Source: Lantana camara (taxonomy: Eukaryota; Streptophyta; Magnoliopsida; Lamiales; Verbenaceae). Taken from it: a stretch of DNA of 64,000 nucleotides. The stretch covers positions 32,508,001 to 32,572,000 of the forward strand of contig CM074857.1 of NCBI GenBank assembly GCA_037501455.1, written 5' to 3'. Positions 37,501 through 52,900 of this stretch are shown piece after piece (the first letter of the stretch is position 1; each line of letters starts with the position of its first letter). The position numbers were made by a program, and so were the translations under genes. Under the pieces are notes generated by a model that saw only the letters and a program-made list of their open reading frames with translations, ran no database searches and was not told where the DNA came from.

Positions 37501-40500
37501 GCACACAGATAAGAATCGCTATGGGGCTCATATCAAACACGAAAGGAACATGCTGGGGGACTAGTAAAGTACTATAAACCTATATTAAGTGCGAACTACC
37601 TTAAGAATCGCGTGGGCGATTCATGAAGTCGCCCACGCGATTTAACACGTTTTGTGGCCACAATCAAGATCATCTTATGAGAATTGGGTCAAATTTGTAA
37701 TGGGATCATTTTACTATTGGTTATAGCGAAGCTTGATTTGAATGTACCAATCTCAACGTTTTGTACATGGTATCAAAGATGATGTTAGGATTTGTTTGGG
37801 ATTATGACTAAGGTTTGCAATACATCGTAGCACACAGATAAGAATCGCTATGGGGCTCATATCAAACGCGAAAGAAACATGCTGGGGGACTAGCAAAGTA
37901 CTATAAACCTATATTAAGTGCGAACTACCTTAAGAATCGCGTGGGCGATTCATGAAGTCGCCCACGCGATTTAACACGTTTTGTGGCCACAATCAAGATC
38001 ATCTTATGAGAATTGGGTCAAATTTGTAATGGGATCATTTTATTATTGGTTATAGCGAAGCTTGATTTGAATGTACCAATCTCAATGTTTTGTACATGGT
38101 ATCAAAGATGATGTTAGGATTTGTTTGGGATTATGACTAAGGTTTGCAATACATCGTAGCACACAGATAAGAATCGCTATGGGGCTCATATCAAACGCGA
38201 AAGAAACATGCTGGGGGATTAGCAAAGTACTATAAACCTATATTAAGTGCGAACTACCTTAAGAATCGCGTGGGTGATTCATGAAGTCGCCCACGCGATT
38301 TAACACGTTTTGTGGCCACAGTCAAGATCATCTTAGGAGAATTGGGTCAAATTTGTAATGGGATCATTTTATTATTGGTTATAGCGAAGCTTGATTTGAA
38401 TGTACCAATCTCAACGTTTTGTACATGGTATCAAAGATGATGTTAGGATTTGTTTGGGATGATGACTAAGGTTTGCAATACATCGTAGCGCACAGATAAG
38501 AATCGCTATGGGGCTCATATCAAACGCGAAAGAAACATGCTGGGGGACTAGCAAAGTACTATAAACCTATATTAAGTGCGAACTACCTTAAGAATCGCGT
38601 GGGCGATTCATGAAGTCGCCCACGCGATTTAACACGTTTTGTGGCCACAATCAAGATCATCTTATGAGAATTGGGTCAAATTTGTAATGGGATCATTTTA
38701 TTATTGGTTATAGCGAAGCTTGATTTGAATGTACCAATCTCAATGTTTTGTACATGGTATCAAAGATGATGTTAGGATTTGTTTGGGATTATGTCTAAGG
38801 TTTGCAATACATCGTAGCACACAGATAAGAATCGCTATGGGGCTCATATCAAACACGAAAGAAACATGCTGGGGGACTAGTAAAGTACTATAAACCTATA
38901 TTAAGTGCGAACTACCTTAAGAATCGCGTGGGCGATTCATGAAGTCGCCCACGCGATTTAACACGTTTTGTGGCCACAATCAAGATCATCTTATGAGAAT
39001 TGGGTCAAATTTGTAATGGGATCATTTTACTATTGGTTATAGCGAAGCTTGATTTGAATGTACCAATCTCAACGTTTTGTACATGGTATCAAAGATGATG
39101 TTAGGATTTGTTTGGGATTATGACTAAGGTTTGCAATACATCGTAGCACACAGATAAGAATCGCTATGGGGCTCATATCAAACGCGAAAGAAACATGCTG
39201 GGGGACTAGCAAAGTACTATAAACCTATATTAAGTGCGAACTACCTTAAGAATCGCGTGGGCGATTCATGAAGTCGCCCACGCGATTTAACACGTTTTGT
39301 GGCCACAATCAAGATCATCTTATGAGAATTGGGTCAAATTTGTAATGGGATCATTTTATTATTGGTTATAGCGAAGCTTGATTTGAATGTACCAATCTCA
39401 ATGTTTTGTACATGGTATCAAAGATGATGTTAGGATTTGTTTGGGATTATGACTAAGGTTTGCAATACATCGTAGCACACAGATAAGAATCGCTATGGGG
39501 CTCATATCAAACGCGAAAGAAACATGCTGGGGGATTAGCAAAGTACTATAAACCTATATTAAGTGCGAACTACCTTAAGAATCGCGTGGGTGATTCATGA
39601 AGTCGCCCACGCGATTTAACACGTTTTGTGGCCACAGTCAAGATCATCTTAGGAGAATTGGGTCAAATTTGTAATGGGATCATTTTATTATTGGTTATAG
39701 CGAAGCTTGATTTGAATGTACCAATCTCAACGTTTTGTACATGGTATCAAAGATGATGTTAGGATTTGTTTGGGATTATGACTAAGGTTTGCAATACATC
39801 GTAGCGCACAGATAAGAATCGCTATGGGGCTCATATCAAACGCGAAAGAAACATGCTGGGGGACTAGCAAAGTACTATAAACCTATATTAAGTGCGAACT
39901 ACCTTAAGAATCGCGTGGGCGATTCATGAAGTCGCCCACGCGATTTAACACGTTTTGTGGCCACAATCAATATCATCTTATGAGAATTGGGTCAAATTTG
40001 TAATGGGATCATTTTATTATTGGTTATAGCGAAGCTTGATTTGAATGTACCAATCTCAATGTTTTGTACATGGTATCAAAGATGATGTTAGGATTTGTTT
40101 GGGATTATGTCTAAGGTTTGCAATACATCGTAGCACACAGATAAGAATCGCTATGGGGCTCATATCAAACACGAAAGAAACATGCTGGGGGACTAGTAAA
40201 GTACTATAAACCTATATTAAGTGCGAACTACCTTAAGAATCGCGTGGGCGATTCATGAAGTCGCCCACGCGATTTAACACGTTTTGTGGCCACAATCAAG
40301 ATCATCTTATGAGAATTGGGTCAAATTTGTAATGGGATCATTTTACTATTGGTTATATCGAAGCTTGATTTGAATGTACCAATCTCAATATTTTGTACAT
40401 GGTATCAAAGATGATGTTAGGATTTGTTTGGGATTATGACTAAGGTTTGCAATACATCGTAGCACACAGATAAGAATCGCAATGGGGCTCATATCAAACG

Positions 40501-40770
40501 CGAACGAAACATGCTGGGGGACTAGCAAAGTACTATAAACCTATATTAAGTGCGAACTACCTTAAGAATCGCGTGGGCGATTCATGAAGTCGCCCACGCG
40601 ATTTAACACGTTTTGTGGCCACAATCAAGATCATCTTATGAGAATTGGGTCAAATTTGTAATGGGATCATTTTATTATTGGTTATAGCGAAGCTTGATTT
40701 GAATGTACCAATCTCAATGTTTTGTACATGGTATCAAAGATGATGTTAGGATTTGTTTGGGATTATGACT

Positions 40771-43700
40771 AAGGTTTACAATACATCATAGCACACAGAT
40801 AAGAATCGCTATGGGGCTCATATCAAACACGAAAGAAACATGCTGGGAGACTAGTAAAGTACTATAAACCTATATTAAGTGCGAACTACCTTAAGAATCG
40901 AGTGGGCGATTCATGAAGTCGCCAACGCGATTTAACGCGTTTTGTGGCCACAATCAAGATCATCTTATGAGAATTGGGTCAAATTTGAAATGGGATCATT
41001 TTACTATTGGTTATAGCGAAGCTTTATTTGAATGTACCAATCTCAATGTTTTGTACATGGTATCAAAGATGATGTTAGGATTTGTTTGGGACTATGACTA
41101 AGGTTTGCAATACATCGTAGCACACAGATAAGAATCGCTATGGGGCTCATATCAAACGCGAAAGGAACATGCTGGGGGACTAGCAAAGTACTATAAACCT
41201 ATATTAAGTGCGAACTACCTTAAGAATCGCGTGGGCGAGTCATGAAGTCGCCCACGCGATTTAACACGTTTTGTGGCCACAATCAAGATCATCTTATGAG
41301 AATTGGGTCAAATTTGTAATGGGATCATTTTATTATTGGTTATAGCGAAGCTTGATTTGAATGTACCAATCTCAATGTTTTGCACATGGTATCAAAGATG
41401 ATGTTAGGATTTGTTTGGGATTATGACTAAGGTTTGCAATACATCGTAGCACACAGATAAGAATCGCTATGGGGCTCATATCAAACGCGAAAGAAACATG
41501 CTGGGGGACTAGCAAAGTAATATAAACCTATATTAAGTGCGAACTACCGTAAGAATCGCGTGGGCGATTCATAAAGTCGCTCATGCGATTTAACACGTTT
41601 TGTGGCCACAATCAAGATCATCTTATGAGAATTGGGTCAAATTTGTAATGGGATCATTTTATTATTGGTTATAGCGAAGCTTGATTTGAATGTACCAATC
41701 TCAATGTTTTGTACATGGTATCAAAGATGATGTTAGGATTTGTTTGGGATTATGACTAAGGTTTGCAATACATCGTAGCACACAGATAAGAATCGCTATG
41801 GGGCTCATATCAAACGCGAAAAAAACATGCTGGGGGACTAGCAAAGTACTATAAACCTATATTAAGTGCGAACTACCTTAAGAATCGCGTGGGCGATTCA
41901 CGAAGTCGCCCACGCGATTTAACACGTTTTGTGGCCACAATCAAGATCATCTTATGAGAATTGGGTCAAATTTGTAATGGGATCATTTTACCATTGGTTA
42001 TAGCGAAGCTTGATTTGAATGTACCAATCTCAATGTTTTGTACATGGTATCAAAGATGATGTTCGGATTTGTTTAGGATTATGACTAAGGTTTGCAATAC
42101 ATCGTAGCACACAGATAAGAATCGCTATGGGGCTCATATCAAACACGAAAGAAACATGCTGGGGGACAAGTAAAGTACTATAAACCTATATTAAGTGCGA
42201 ACTACCTTAAGAATCGCGTGGGCGATTCATGAAGTCGCCCACGCGATTTAACGCGTTTGGTGGCCACAATCAAGATCATCTTATGAGAATTGGGTCAAAT
42301 TTGTAATGGGATCATTTTACTATTGGTTATAGCGAAGCTTGATTTGAATGTACCAATCTCAATGTTTTGTACATGGTATCAAAGATGATGTTAGGATTTG
42401 TTTAGGATTATGACTAAGGTTTGCAATACATCGTAGCACACAGATAAGAATCGCTATGGGGCTCATATCAAACGCGAAAGAAACATGCTGGGGGACTAGC
42501 AAAGTACTATAAACCTATATTAAGTGCGAACTACCTTAAGAATCGCGTGGGCGATTCATGAAGTCGCCCACGCGATTTAACACGTTTTGTGGCCACAGTC
42601 AAGAAACTCTTAGGAGAATTGGGTCAAATTTGAAATGGGATCATTTTATTATTGGTTATAGCGAAGCTTGATTTGAATGTACCAATCTCAACGTTTTGTA
42701 CATGGTATCAAAGATGATGTTAGGATTTGTTTGGGATTATGACTAAGGTTTGCAATACATCGTAGCACACAGATAAGAATCGCTATGGGGCTCATATCAA
42801 ACGCGAAAGAAACATGCTGGGGGACTAGCAAAGTACTATAAACCTATATTAAGTGCGAACTACCTTAAGAATCGCGTGGGCGAGTCATGAAGTCGCCCAC
42901 GCGATTTAACACGTTTTGTGGCCACAATCAAGATCATCTTATGAGAATTGGGTCAAATTTGTAATGGGATCATTTTATTATTGGTTATAGCGAAGCGTGA
43001 TTTGAATGTACCAATCTCAATGTTTTGTACATGGTATCAAAGATGATGTTAGGATTTGTTTGGGATTATGACTAAGGTTTGCAATACATCGTAGCACACA
43101 GATAAGAATCGCTATGGGGCTCATATCAAACGCGAAAGAAACATGCTGGGGGACTAGCAAAGTACTATAAACCTATATTAAGTGCGAACTACCTTAAGAA
43201 TCGCGTGGGCGATTCATGAAGTCGCCCACGCGATTTAACACGTTTTGTGGCCACAATCAAGATCATCTTATGAGAATTGGGTCAAATTTGTAATGGGATC
43301 ATTTTATTATTGGTTATAGCGAAGCTTGATTTGAATGTACCAATCTCAATGTTTTGTACATGGTATCAAAGATGATGTTAGGATTTGTTTGGGATTATGA
43401 CTAAGGTTTACAATACATCATAGCACACAGATAAGAATCGCTATGGGGCTCATATCAAACACGAAAGAAACATGCTGGGGGACTAGTAAAGTACTATAAA
43501 CCTATATTAAGTGCGAACTACCTTAAGAATCGAGTGGGCGATTCATGAAGTCGCCAACGCGATTTAACGCGTTTTGTGGCCACAATCAAGATCATCTTAT
43601 GAGAATTGGGTCAAATTTGAAATGGGATCATTTTACTATTGGTTATAGCGAAGCTTTATTTGAATGTACCAATCTCAATGTTTTGTACATGGTATCAAAG

Positions 43701-44400
43701 ATGATGTTAGGATTTGTTTGGGATTATGACTAAGGTTTGCAATACATCGTAGCACACAGATAAGAATCGCTATGGGGCTCATATCAAACGCGAAAGGAAC
43801 ATGCTGGGGGACTAGCAAAGTACTATAAACCTATATTAAGTGCGAACTACCTTAAGAATCGCGTGGGCGAGTCATGAAGTCGCCCACGCGATTTAACACG
43901 TTTTGTGGCCACAATCAAGATCATCTTATGAGAATTGGGTCAAATTTGTAATGGGATCATTTTATTATTGGTTATAGCGAAGCTTGATTTGAATGTACCA
44001 ATCTCAATGTTTTGCACATGGTATCAAAGATGATGTTAGGATTTGTTTGGGATTATGACTAAGGTTTGCAATACATCGTAGCACACAGATAAGAATCGCT
44101 ATGGGGCTCATATCAAACGCGAAAGAAACATGCTGGGGGACTAGCAAAGTAATATAAACCTATATTAAGTGCGAACTACCGTAAGAATCGCGTGGGCGAT
44201 TCATAAAGTCGCTCATGCGATTTAACACGTTTTGTGGCCACAATCAAGATCATCTTATGAGAATTGGGTCAAATTTGTAATGGGATCATTTTACTATTGG
44301 TTATAGCGAAGCTTGATTTGAATGTACCAATCTCAATGTTTTGTACATGGTATCAAAGATGATGGTAGGATTTGTTTGGGATTATGACTAAGGTTTGCAA
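40771..44400. repeat. Eight-monomer displaced satellite duplication
   Basis: The rare arm variant gtcgccaacgcg and its linked changes (caaatttgaaatggg, gctttatttg) begin at about 40918 and again 2632 bp later (8 x 329). They are followed in both places by gaaaggaac with gagtcatg, tttgcacatgg, and then gtaatataaacc with taccgtaag and gctcatgcg. Confidence 0.85.
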
Positions 44401-45035
44401 TACATCGTAGCACACAGATAAGAATCGCTATGGGGCTCATATCAAACGCGAAAGAAACATGCTGGGGGATTAGCAAAGTACTATAAACCTATATTAAGTG
44501 CGAACTACCTTAAGAATCGCGTGGGTGATTCATGAAGTCGCCCACGCGATTTAACACGTTTTGTGGCCACAGTCAAGATCATCTTAGGAGAATTGGGTCA
44601 AATTTGTAATGGGATCATTTTATTATTGGTTAGAGCGAAGCTTGATTTGAATGTACCAATCTCAACGTTTTGTACATGGTATCAAAGATGATGTTAGGAT
44701 TTGTTTGGGATTATGACTAAGGTTTGCAATACATCGTAGCGCACAGATAAGAATCGCTATGGGGCTCATATCAAACGCGAAAGAAACATGCTGTGGGACT
44801 AGCAAAGTACTATAAACCTATATTAAGTGCGAACTACCTTAAGAATCGCGTGGGCGATTCATGAAGTCGCCCACGCGATTTAACACGTTTTGTGGCCACA
44901 ATCAAGATCATCTTATGAGAATTGGGTCAAATTTGTAATGGGATCATTTTATTATTGGTTATAGCGAAGCTTGATTTGAATGTACCAATCTCAATGTTTT
45001 GTACATGGTATCAAAGATGATGTTAGGATTTGTTT

Positions 45036-47009
45036 GGGATTATGTCTAAGGTTTGCAATACATCGTAGCACACAGATAAGAATCGCTATGGGGCTCATAT
45101 CAAACACGAAAGAAACATGCTGGGGGACTAGTAAAGTACTATAAACCTATATTAAGTGCGAACTACCTTAAGAATCGCGTGGGCGATTCATGAAGTCGCC
45201 CACGCGATTTAACACGTTTTGTGGCCACAATCAAGATCATCTTATGAGAATTGGGTCAAATTTGTAATGGGATCATTATACTATTGGTTATAGCGAAGCT
45301 TGATTTGAATGTACCAATCTCAATATTTTGTACATGGTATCAAAGATGATGTTAGGATTTGTTTGGGATTATGACTAAGGTTTGCAATACATCGTAGCAC
45401 ACAGATAAAAATCGCAATGGGGCTCATATCAAACGCGAAAGAAACATGCTGGGGGACTAGCAAAGTACTATAAACCTATATTAAGTGCGAACTACCTTAA
45501 GAATCGCGTGGGCGATTCATGAAGTCGCCCACGCGATTTAACACGTTTTGTGGCCACAATCAAGATCATCTTATGAGAATTGGGTCAAATTTGTAATGGG
45601 ATCATTTTATTATTGGTTATAGCGAAGCTTGATTTGAATGTACCAATCTCAATGTTTTGTACATGGTATCAAAGATGATGTTAGGATTTGTTTGGGATTA
45701 TGACTAAGGTTTACAATACATCATAGCACACAGATAAGAATCGCTATGGGGCTCATATCAAACACGAAAGAAACATGCTGGGGGACTAGTAAAGTACTAT
45801 AAACCTATATTAAGTGCGAACTACCTTAAGAATCGAGTGGGCGATTCATGAAGTCGCCCACGCGATTTAACGCGTTTTGTGGCCACAATCAAGATCATCT
45901 TATGAGAATTGGGTCAAATTTGTAATGGGATCATTATACTATTGGTTATAGCGAAGCTTGATTTGAATGTACCAATCTCAATATTTTGTACATGGTATCA
46001 AAGATGATGTTAGGATTTGTTTGGGATTATGACTAAGGTTTGCAATACATCGTAGCACACAGATAAAAATCGCAATGGGGCTCATATCAAACGCGAAAGA
46101 AACATGCTGGGGGACTAGCAAAGTACTATAAACCTATATTAAGTGCGAACTACCTTAAGAATCGCGTGGGCGATTCATGAAGTCGCCCACGCGATTTAAC
46201 ACGTTTTGTGGCCACAATCAAGATCATCTTATGAGAATTGGGTCAAATTTGTAATGGGATCATTTTATTATTGGTTATAGCGAAGCTTGATTTGAATGTA
46301 CCAATCTCAATGTTTTGTACATGGTATCAAAGATGATGTTAGGATTTGTTTGGGATTATGACTAAGGTTTACAATACATCATAGCACACAGATAAGAATC
46401 GCTATGGGGCTCATATCAAACACGAAAGAAACATGCTGGGGGACTAGTAAAGTACTATAAACCTATATTAAGTGCGAACTACCTTATGAATCGCGTGGGC
46501 GATTCATGAAGTCGCCCACGCGATTTAACACGTTTTGTGGCCACAATCAAGATCATCTTATGAGAATTGGGTCAAATTTGTAATGGGATCATTATACTAT
46601 TGGTTATAGCGAAGCTTGATTTGAATGTACCAATCTCAATATTTTGTACATGGTATCAAAGATGATGTTAGGATTTGTTTGGGATTATGACTAAGGTTTG
46701 CAATACATCGTAGCACACAGATAAAAATCGCAATGGGGCTCATATCAAACGCGAAAGAAACATGCTGGGGGACTAGCAAAGTACTATAAACCTATATTAA
46801 GTGCGAACTACCTTAAGAATCGCGTGGGCGATTCATGAAGTCGCCCACGCGATTTAACACGTTTTGTGGCCACAATCAAGATCATCTTATGAGAATTGGG
46901 TCAAATTTGTAATGGGATCATTTTATTATTGGTTATAGCGAAGCTTGATTTGAATGTACCAATCTCAATGTTTTGTACATGGTATCAAAGATGATGTTAG
47001 GATTTGTTT
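45036..47009. repeat. Two-monomer unit (658 bp), three tandem copies
   Basis: gatcattata occurs at 45271, 45929 and 46587, 658 bp apart. Each is followed in the next monomer by cagataaaaatcgcaatgg. Small differences (gagtgg versus gcgtgg; ccttatgaatc at 46483) show that copies have begun to diverge. Confidence 0.9.
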
Positions 47010-48239
47010 GGGATTATGACTAAGGTTTACAATACATCATAGCACACAGATAAGAATCGCTATGGGGCTCATATCAAACACGAAAGAAACATGCTGGGGG
47101 ACTAGTAAAGTACTATAAACCTATATTAAGTGCGAACTACCTTAAGAATCGAGTGGGCGATTCATGAAGTCGCCCACGCGATTTAACGCGTTTTGTGGCC
47201 ACAATCAAGATCATCTTATGAGAATTGGGTCAAATTTGTAATGGGATCATTTTACTATTGGTTATAGCGAAGCTTTATTTGAATGTACCAATCTTAATGT
47301 TTTGTACATGGTATCAAAGATGATGTTAGGATTTGTTTGGGATTATGACTAAGGTTTGCAATACATCGTAGCACACAGATAAGAATCGCTATGGGGCTCA
47401 TATCAAACGCGAAAGAAACATGCTGGGGGACTAGCAAAGTAATATAAACCTATATTAAGTGCGAACTACCTTAAGAATCGCGTGGGCGATTCATGAAGTC
47501 GCTCACGCGATTTAACACGTTTTGTGGCCACAATCAAGATCATCTTATGAGAATTGGGTCAAATTTGTAATGGGATCATTTTACTATTGGTTATAGCGAA
47601 GCTTGATTTGAATGTACCAATCTCAATGTTTTGTACATGGTATCAAAGATGATGTTAGGATTTGTTTGGGATTATGACTAAAGTTTGCAATACATCGTAG
47701 CACACAGATAAGAATCGCTATGGGGCTCATATCAAACGCGAAAGAAACATGCTGGGGGACTAGCAAAGTACTATAAACCTATATTAAGTGCGAACTACCT
47801 TAAGAATCGCGGGGGCGAGTCATGAAGTCGCCCACGCGATTTAACACGTTTTGTGGCCACAATCAAGATCATCTTATGAGAATTGGGTCAAATTTGTAAT
47901 GGGATCATTTTATTATTGGTTATAGCGAAGCTTGATTTGAATGTACCAATCTCAATGTTTTGTACATGGTATCAAAGATGATGTTAGGATTTGTTTGGGA
48001 TTATGACTAAGGTTTGCAATACATCGTAGCACACAGATAAGAATCGCTATGGGGCTCATATCAAACGCGAAAGAAACATGCTGGGGGACTAGCAAAGTAC
48101 TATAAACCTATATTAAGTGCGAACTACCTTAAGAATCGCGTGGGCGATTCATGAAGTCGCCCACGCGATTTAACACGTTTTGTGGCCACAATCAAGATCA
48201 TCTTATGAGAATTGGGTCAAATTTGTAATGGGATCATTT

Positions 48240-49984
48240 TACCATTGGTTATAGCGAAGCTTGATTTGAATGTACCAATCTCAATGTTTTGTACATGGTA
48301 TCAAAGATGATGTTCGGATTTGTTTGGGATTATGACTAAGGTTTGCAATACATCGTAGCACACAGATAAGAATCGCTATGGGGCTCATATCAAACACGAA
48401 AGAAACATGCTGGGGGACTAGTAAAGTACTATAAACCTATATTAAGTGCGAACTACCTTAAGAATCGCGTGGGCGATTCATGAAGTCGCCCACGCGATTT
48501 AACGCGTTTTGTGGCCACAATCAAGATCATCTTATGAGAATTGGGTCAAATTTGTAATGGGATCATTTTACTATTGGTTATAGCGAAGCTTGATTTGAAT
48601 GTACCAATCTCAATGTTTTGTACATGGTATCAAAGATGATGTTAGGATTTGTTTGGGATTATGACTAAGGTTTGCAATACATCGTAGCACACAGATAAGA
48701 ATCGCTATGGGGCTCATATCAAACGCGAAAGAAACATGCTGGGGGACTAGCAAAGTACTATAAACCTATATTAAGTGCGAACTACCTTAAGAATCGCGTG
48801 GGCGATTCATGAAGTCGCCCACGCGATTTAACACGTTTTGTGGCCACAGTCAAGAAACTCTTAGGAGAATTGGGTCAAATTTGAAATGGGATCATTTTAT
48901 TATTGGTTATAGCGAAGCTTGATTTGAATGTACCAATCTCAACGTTTTGTACATGGTATCAAAGATGATGTTAGGATTTGTTTGGGATTATGACTAAGGT
49001 TTGCAATACATCGTAGCACACAGATAAGAATCGCTATGGGGCTCATATCAAACGCGAAAGAAACATGCTGGGGGACTAGCAAAGTACTATAAACCTATAT
49101 TAAGTGCGAACTACCTTAAGAATCGCGTGGGCGAGTCATGAAGTCGCCCACGCGATTTAACACGTTTTGTGGCCACAATCAAGATCATCTTATGAGAATT
49201 GGGTCAAATTTGTAATGGGATCATTTTATTATTGGTTATAGCGAAGCGTGATTTGAATGTACCAATCTCAATGTTTTGTACATGGTATCAAAGATGATGT
49301 TAGGATTTGTTTGGGATTATGACTAAGGTTTGCAATACATCGTAGCACACAGATAAGAATCGCTATGGGGCTCATATCAAACGCGAAAGAAACATGCTGG
49401 GGGACTAGCAAAGTACTATAAACCTATATTAAGTGCGAACTACCTTAAGAATCGCGTGGGCGATTCATGAAGTCGCCCACGCGATTTAACACGTTTTGTG
49501 GCCACAATCAAGATCATCTTATGAGAATTGGGTCAAATTTGTAATGGGATCATTTTATTATTGGTTATAGCGAAGCTTGATTTGAATGTACCAATCTCAA
49601 TGTTTTGTACATGGTATCAAAGATGATGTTAGGATTTGTTTGGGATTATGACTAAGGTTTACAATACATCCTAGCACACAGATAAGAATCGCTATGGGGC
49701 TCATATCAAACACGAAAGAAACATGCTGGGGGACTAGTAAAGTACTATAAACCTATATTAAGTGCGAACTACCTTAAGAATCGAGTGGGCGATTCATGAA
49801 GTCGCCAACGCGATTTAACGCGTTTTGTGGCCACAATCAAGATCATCTTATGAGAATTGGGTCAAATTTGAAATGGGATCATTTTACTATTGGTTATAGC
49901 GAAGCTTTATTTGAATGTACCAATCTCAATGTTTTGTACATGGTATCAAAGATGATGTTAGGATTTGTTTGGGATTATGACTAA
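48240..49984. repeat. Satellite block duplicated from about 41989-43733 (19 monomers away)
   Basis: ccattgg (41991, 48242), aagaaactcttaggag (42601, 48852), gcgaagcgtg, and the gtcgccaacgcg variant (43551, 49802) are all displaced by exactly 6251 bp = 19 x 329. Just after, the offset drops to 18 monomers (gtaatataaacc at 44149 and 50071), so one monomer was lost in this copy. Confidence 0.9.
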
Positions 49985-52900
49985 GGTTTGCAATACATCG
50001 TAGCACACAGATAAGAATCGCTATGGGGCTCATATCAAACGCGAAAGAAACATGCTGGGGGACTAGCAAAGTAATATAAACCTATATTAAGTGCGAACTA
50101 CCGTAAGAATCGCGTGGGCGATTCATAAAGTCGCTCATGCGATTTAACACGTTTTGTGGCCACAATCAAGATCATCTTATGAGAATTGGGTCAAATTTGT
50201 AATGGGATCATTTTACTATTGGTTATAGCGAAGCTCGATTTGAATGTACCAATCTCAATGTTTTGTACATGGCATCAAAGATGATGGTAGGATTTGTTTG
50301 GGATTATGACTAAAGTTTGCAATACATCGTAGCACACAGATAAGAATCGCTATGGGGCTCATATCAAACGCGAAAGAAACATGCTGGGGGACTAGCAAAG
50401 TACTATAAACCTATATTAAGTGCGAACTACCTTAAGAATCGCGGGGGCGAGTCATGAAGTCGCCCACTCGATTTAACACGTTTTGTGGCCACAATCAAGA
50501 TAATCTTATGAGAATTGGGTCAAATTTGTAATGGGATCATTTTATTATTGGTTATAGCGAAGCTTGATTTGAATGTACCAATCTCAATGTTTTGTACATG
50601 CTATCAAAGATGATGTTAGGATTTGTTTGGGATTATGACTAAGGTTTGCAATACATCGTAGCACACAGATAAGAATCGCTATGGGGCTCATATCAAACGC
50701 GAAAGAAACATGCTGAGGGACTAGCAAAGTACTATAAACCTATATTAAGTGCGAACTACCTTAAGAATCGCGTGGGCGATTCATGAAGTCGCCCACGCGA
50801 TTTAACACGTTTTGTGGCCACAATCAAGATCATCTTATGAGAATTGGGTCAAATTTGTAATGGGATCATTTTATTATTGGTTATAGCGAAGCTTGATTTG
50901 AATGTACCAATCTCAGTGTTTTGCACATGGTATCAAAGATGATGTTAGGATTTGTTTGGGATTATGACTAAGGTTTACAATACATCATAGCACACAGATA
51001 AGAATCGCTATGGGGCTCATATCAAACACGAAAGAAACATGCTGGGGGACGAGTAAATTACTATAAACCTATATTAAGTGCGAACTACCTTAAGAATCGA
51101 GGGGGCGAGTCATGAAGTCGCCCACGCGATTTAACGCGTTTTGTGGCCACAATCAAGATCATCTTATGAGAATTGGGTCAAATTTGTAATGGGATCATTT
51201 TATTATTGGTTATAGCGAAGCTTGATTTGAATGTACCAATCTCAATGTTTTGTACATGGTATCAAAGATGATGTTAGGATTTGTTTGGGATTATGACTAA
51301 GGTTTGCAATACATCGTAGCACACAGATAAGAATCGCTATGGGGCTCATATCAAAAGCGAAAGAAACATGCTGGGGGACTAGCAAAGTACTATAAACCTA
51401 TATTAAGTGCGAACTACCTTAAGAATCGCGTGGGCGATTCATGAAGTCGCCCACGCGATTTAACACGTTTTGTGGCCACAATCAAGATCATCTTATGAGA
51501 ATTGGGTCAAATTTGTAATGGGATCATTTTATTATTGGTTATAGCGAAGCTTGATTTGAATGTACCAATCTCAATGTTTTGTACATGGTATCAAAGATGA
51601 TGTTAGGACTTGTTTGGGATTATGACTAAGGTTTACAATACATCATAGCACACAGATAAGAATCGCTATGGGGCTCATATCAAACACGAAAGAAACATGC
51701 TGGGGGACTAGTAAAGTACCATAAACCTATATTAAGTGCGAACTACCTTAAGAATCGAGTGGGCGATTCATGAAGTCGCCCACACGATTTAACGCGTTTT
51801 GTGGCCACAATCAAGATCATCTTATGAGAATTGGGTCAAATTTGTAATGGGATCATTTTATTATTGTTTATAGCGAAGCTTGATTTGAATGTACCAATCT
51901 CAATGTTTTGTACATGGTATCAAAGATGATGTTAGGATTTGTTTGGGATTATGACTAAGGTTTGCAATACATCGTAGCACACAGATAAGAATCGCTATGG
52001 GGCTCATATCAAACGCGAAAGAAACATGCTGGGGGACTAGCAAAGTACTATAAACCTATATTAAGTGCGAACTACCTTAAGAATCGCGTGGCCGATTCAT
52101 GAAGTCGCCCACGCGATTTAACACGTTTTGTGGCCACAATCAAGACCATCTTATGAGAATTGGGTCAAATTTGTAATGGGATCATTTTATTATTGGTTAT
52201 AGCGAAGCTTGATTTGAAAGTACCAATCTCAATGTTTTGTACATGGTATCAAAGATGATGTTAGGATTTGTTTGGGATTATGACTAAGGTTTACAATACA
52301 TCATAGCACACAGATAAGAATCGCTATGGGGCTCATATCAAACACGAAAGAAACATGCTGGGGGACTAGTAAAGTACTATAAACCTATATTAAGTGCGAA
52401 CTACCTTAAGAATCGCGTGGGCGATTCATGAAGTCGCCCACGCGATTTAACGCGTTTTGTGGCCACAATCAAGATCATCTTATGAGAATTGGGTCAAATT
52501 TGTAATGGGATCATTTTACTATTGGTTATAGCGAAGCTTGATTTGAATGTACCAATCTCAATGTTTTGTACATGGTATCAAAGATGATGTTAGGATTTGT
52601 TTGGGATTATGACTAAAGTTTGCAATACATCGTAGCACACAGATAAGAATCGCTATGGGGCTCATATCAAACGCGAAAGAAACATGCTGGGGGACTAGCA
52701 AAGTACTATAAACCTATATTAAGTGCGAACTACCTTAAGAATCGCGTGGGCGAGTCATGAAGTCGCCCACGCGATTTAACACGTTTTGTGGCCACAATCA
52801 AGATCATCTTATGAGAATTGGGTCAAATTTGTAATGGGATCATTTTATTATTGGTTATAGCGAAGCTTGATTTGAATGTACCAATCTCAATGTTTTGTAC

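Noticed and set aside
40913..41101. Identical 62-codon ORF starting MKSPTRF at 40913, 43545 and 49796
   Set aside because: The three copies are satellite monomers sharing a few variants that remove stop codons; spacings are exact multiples of 329 bp. No coding signal or domain.
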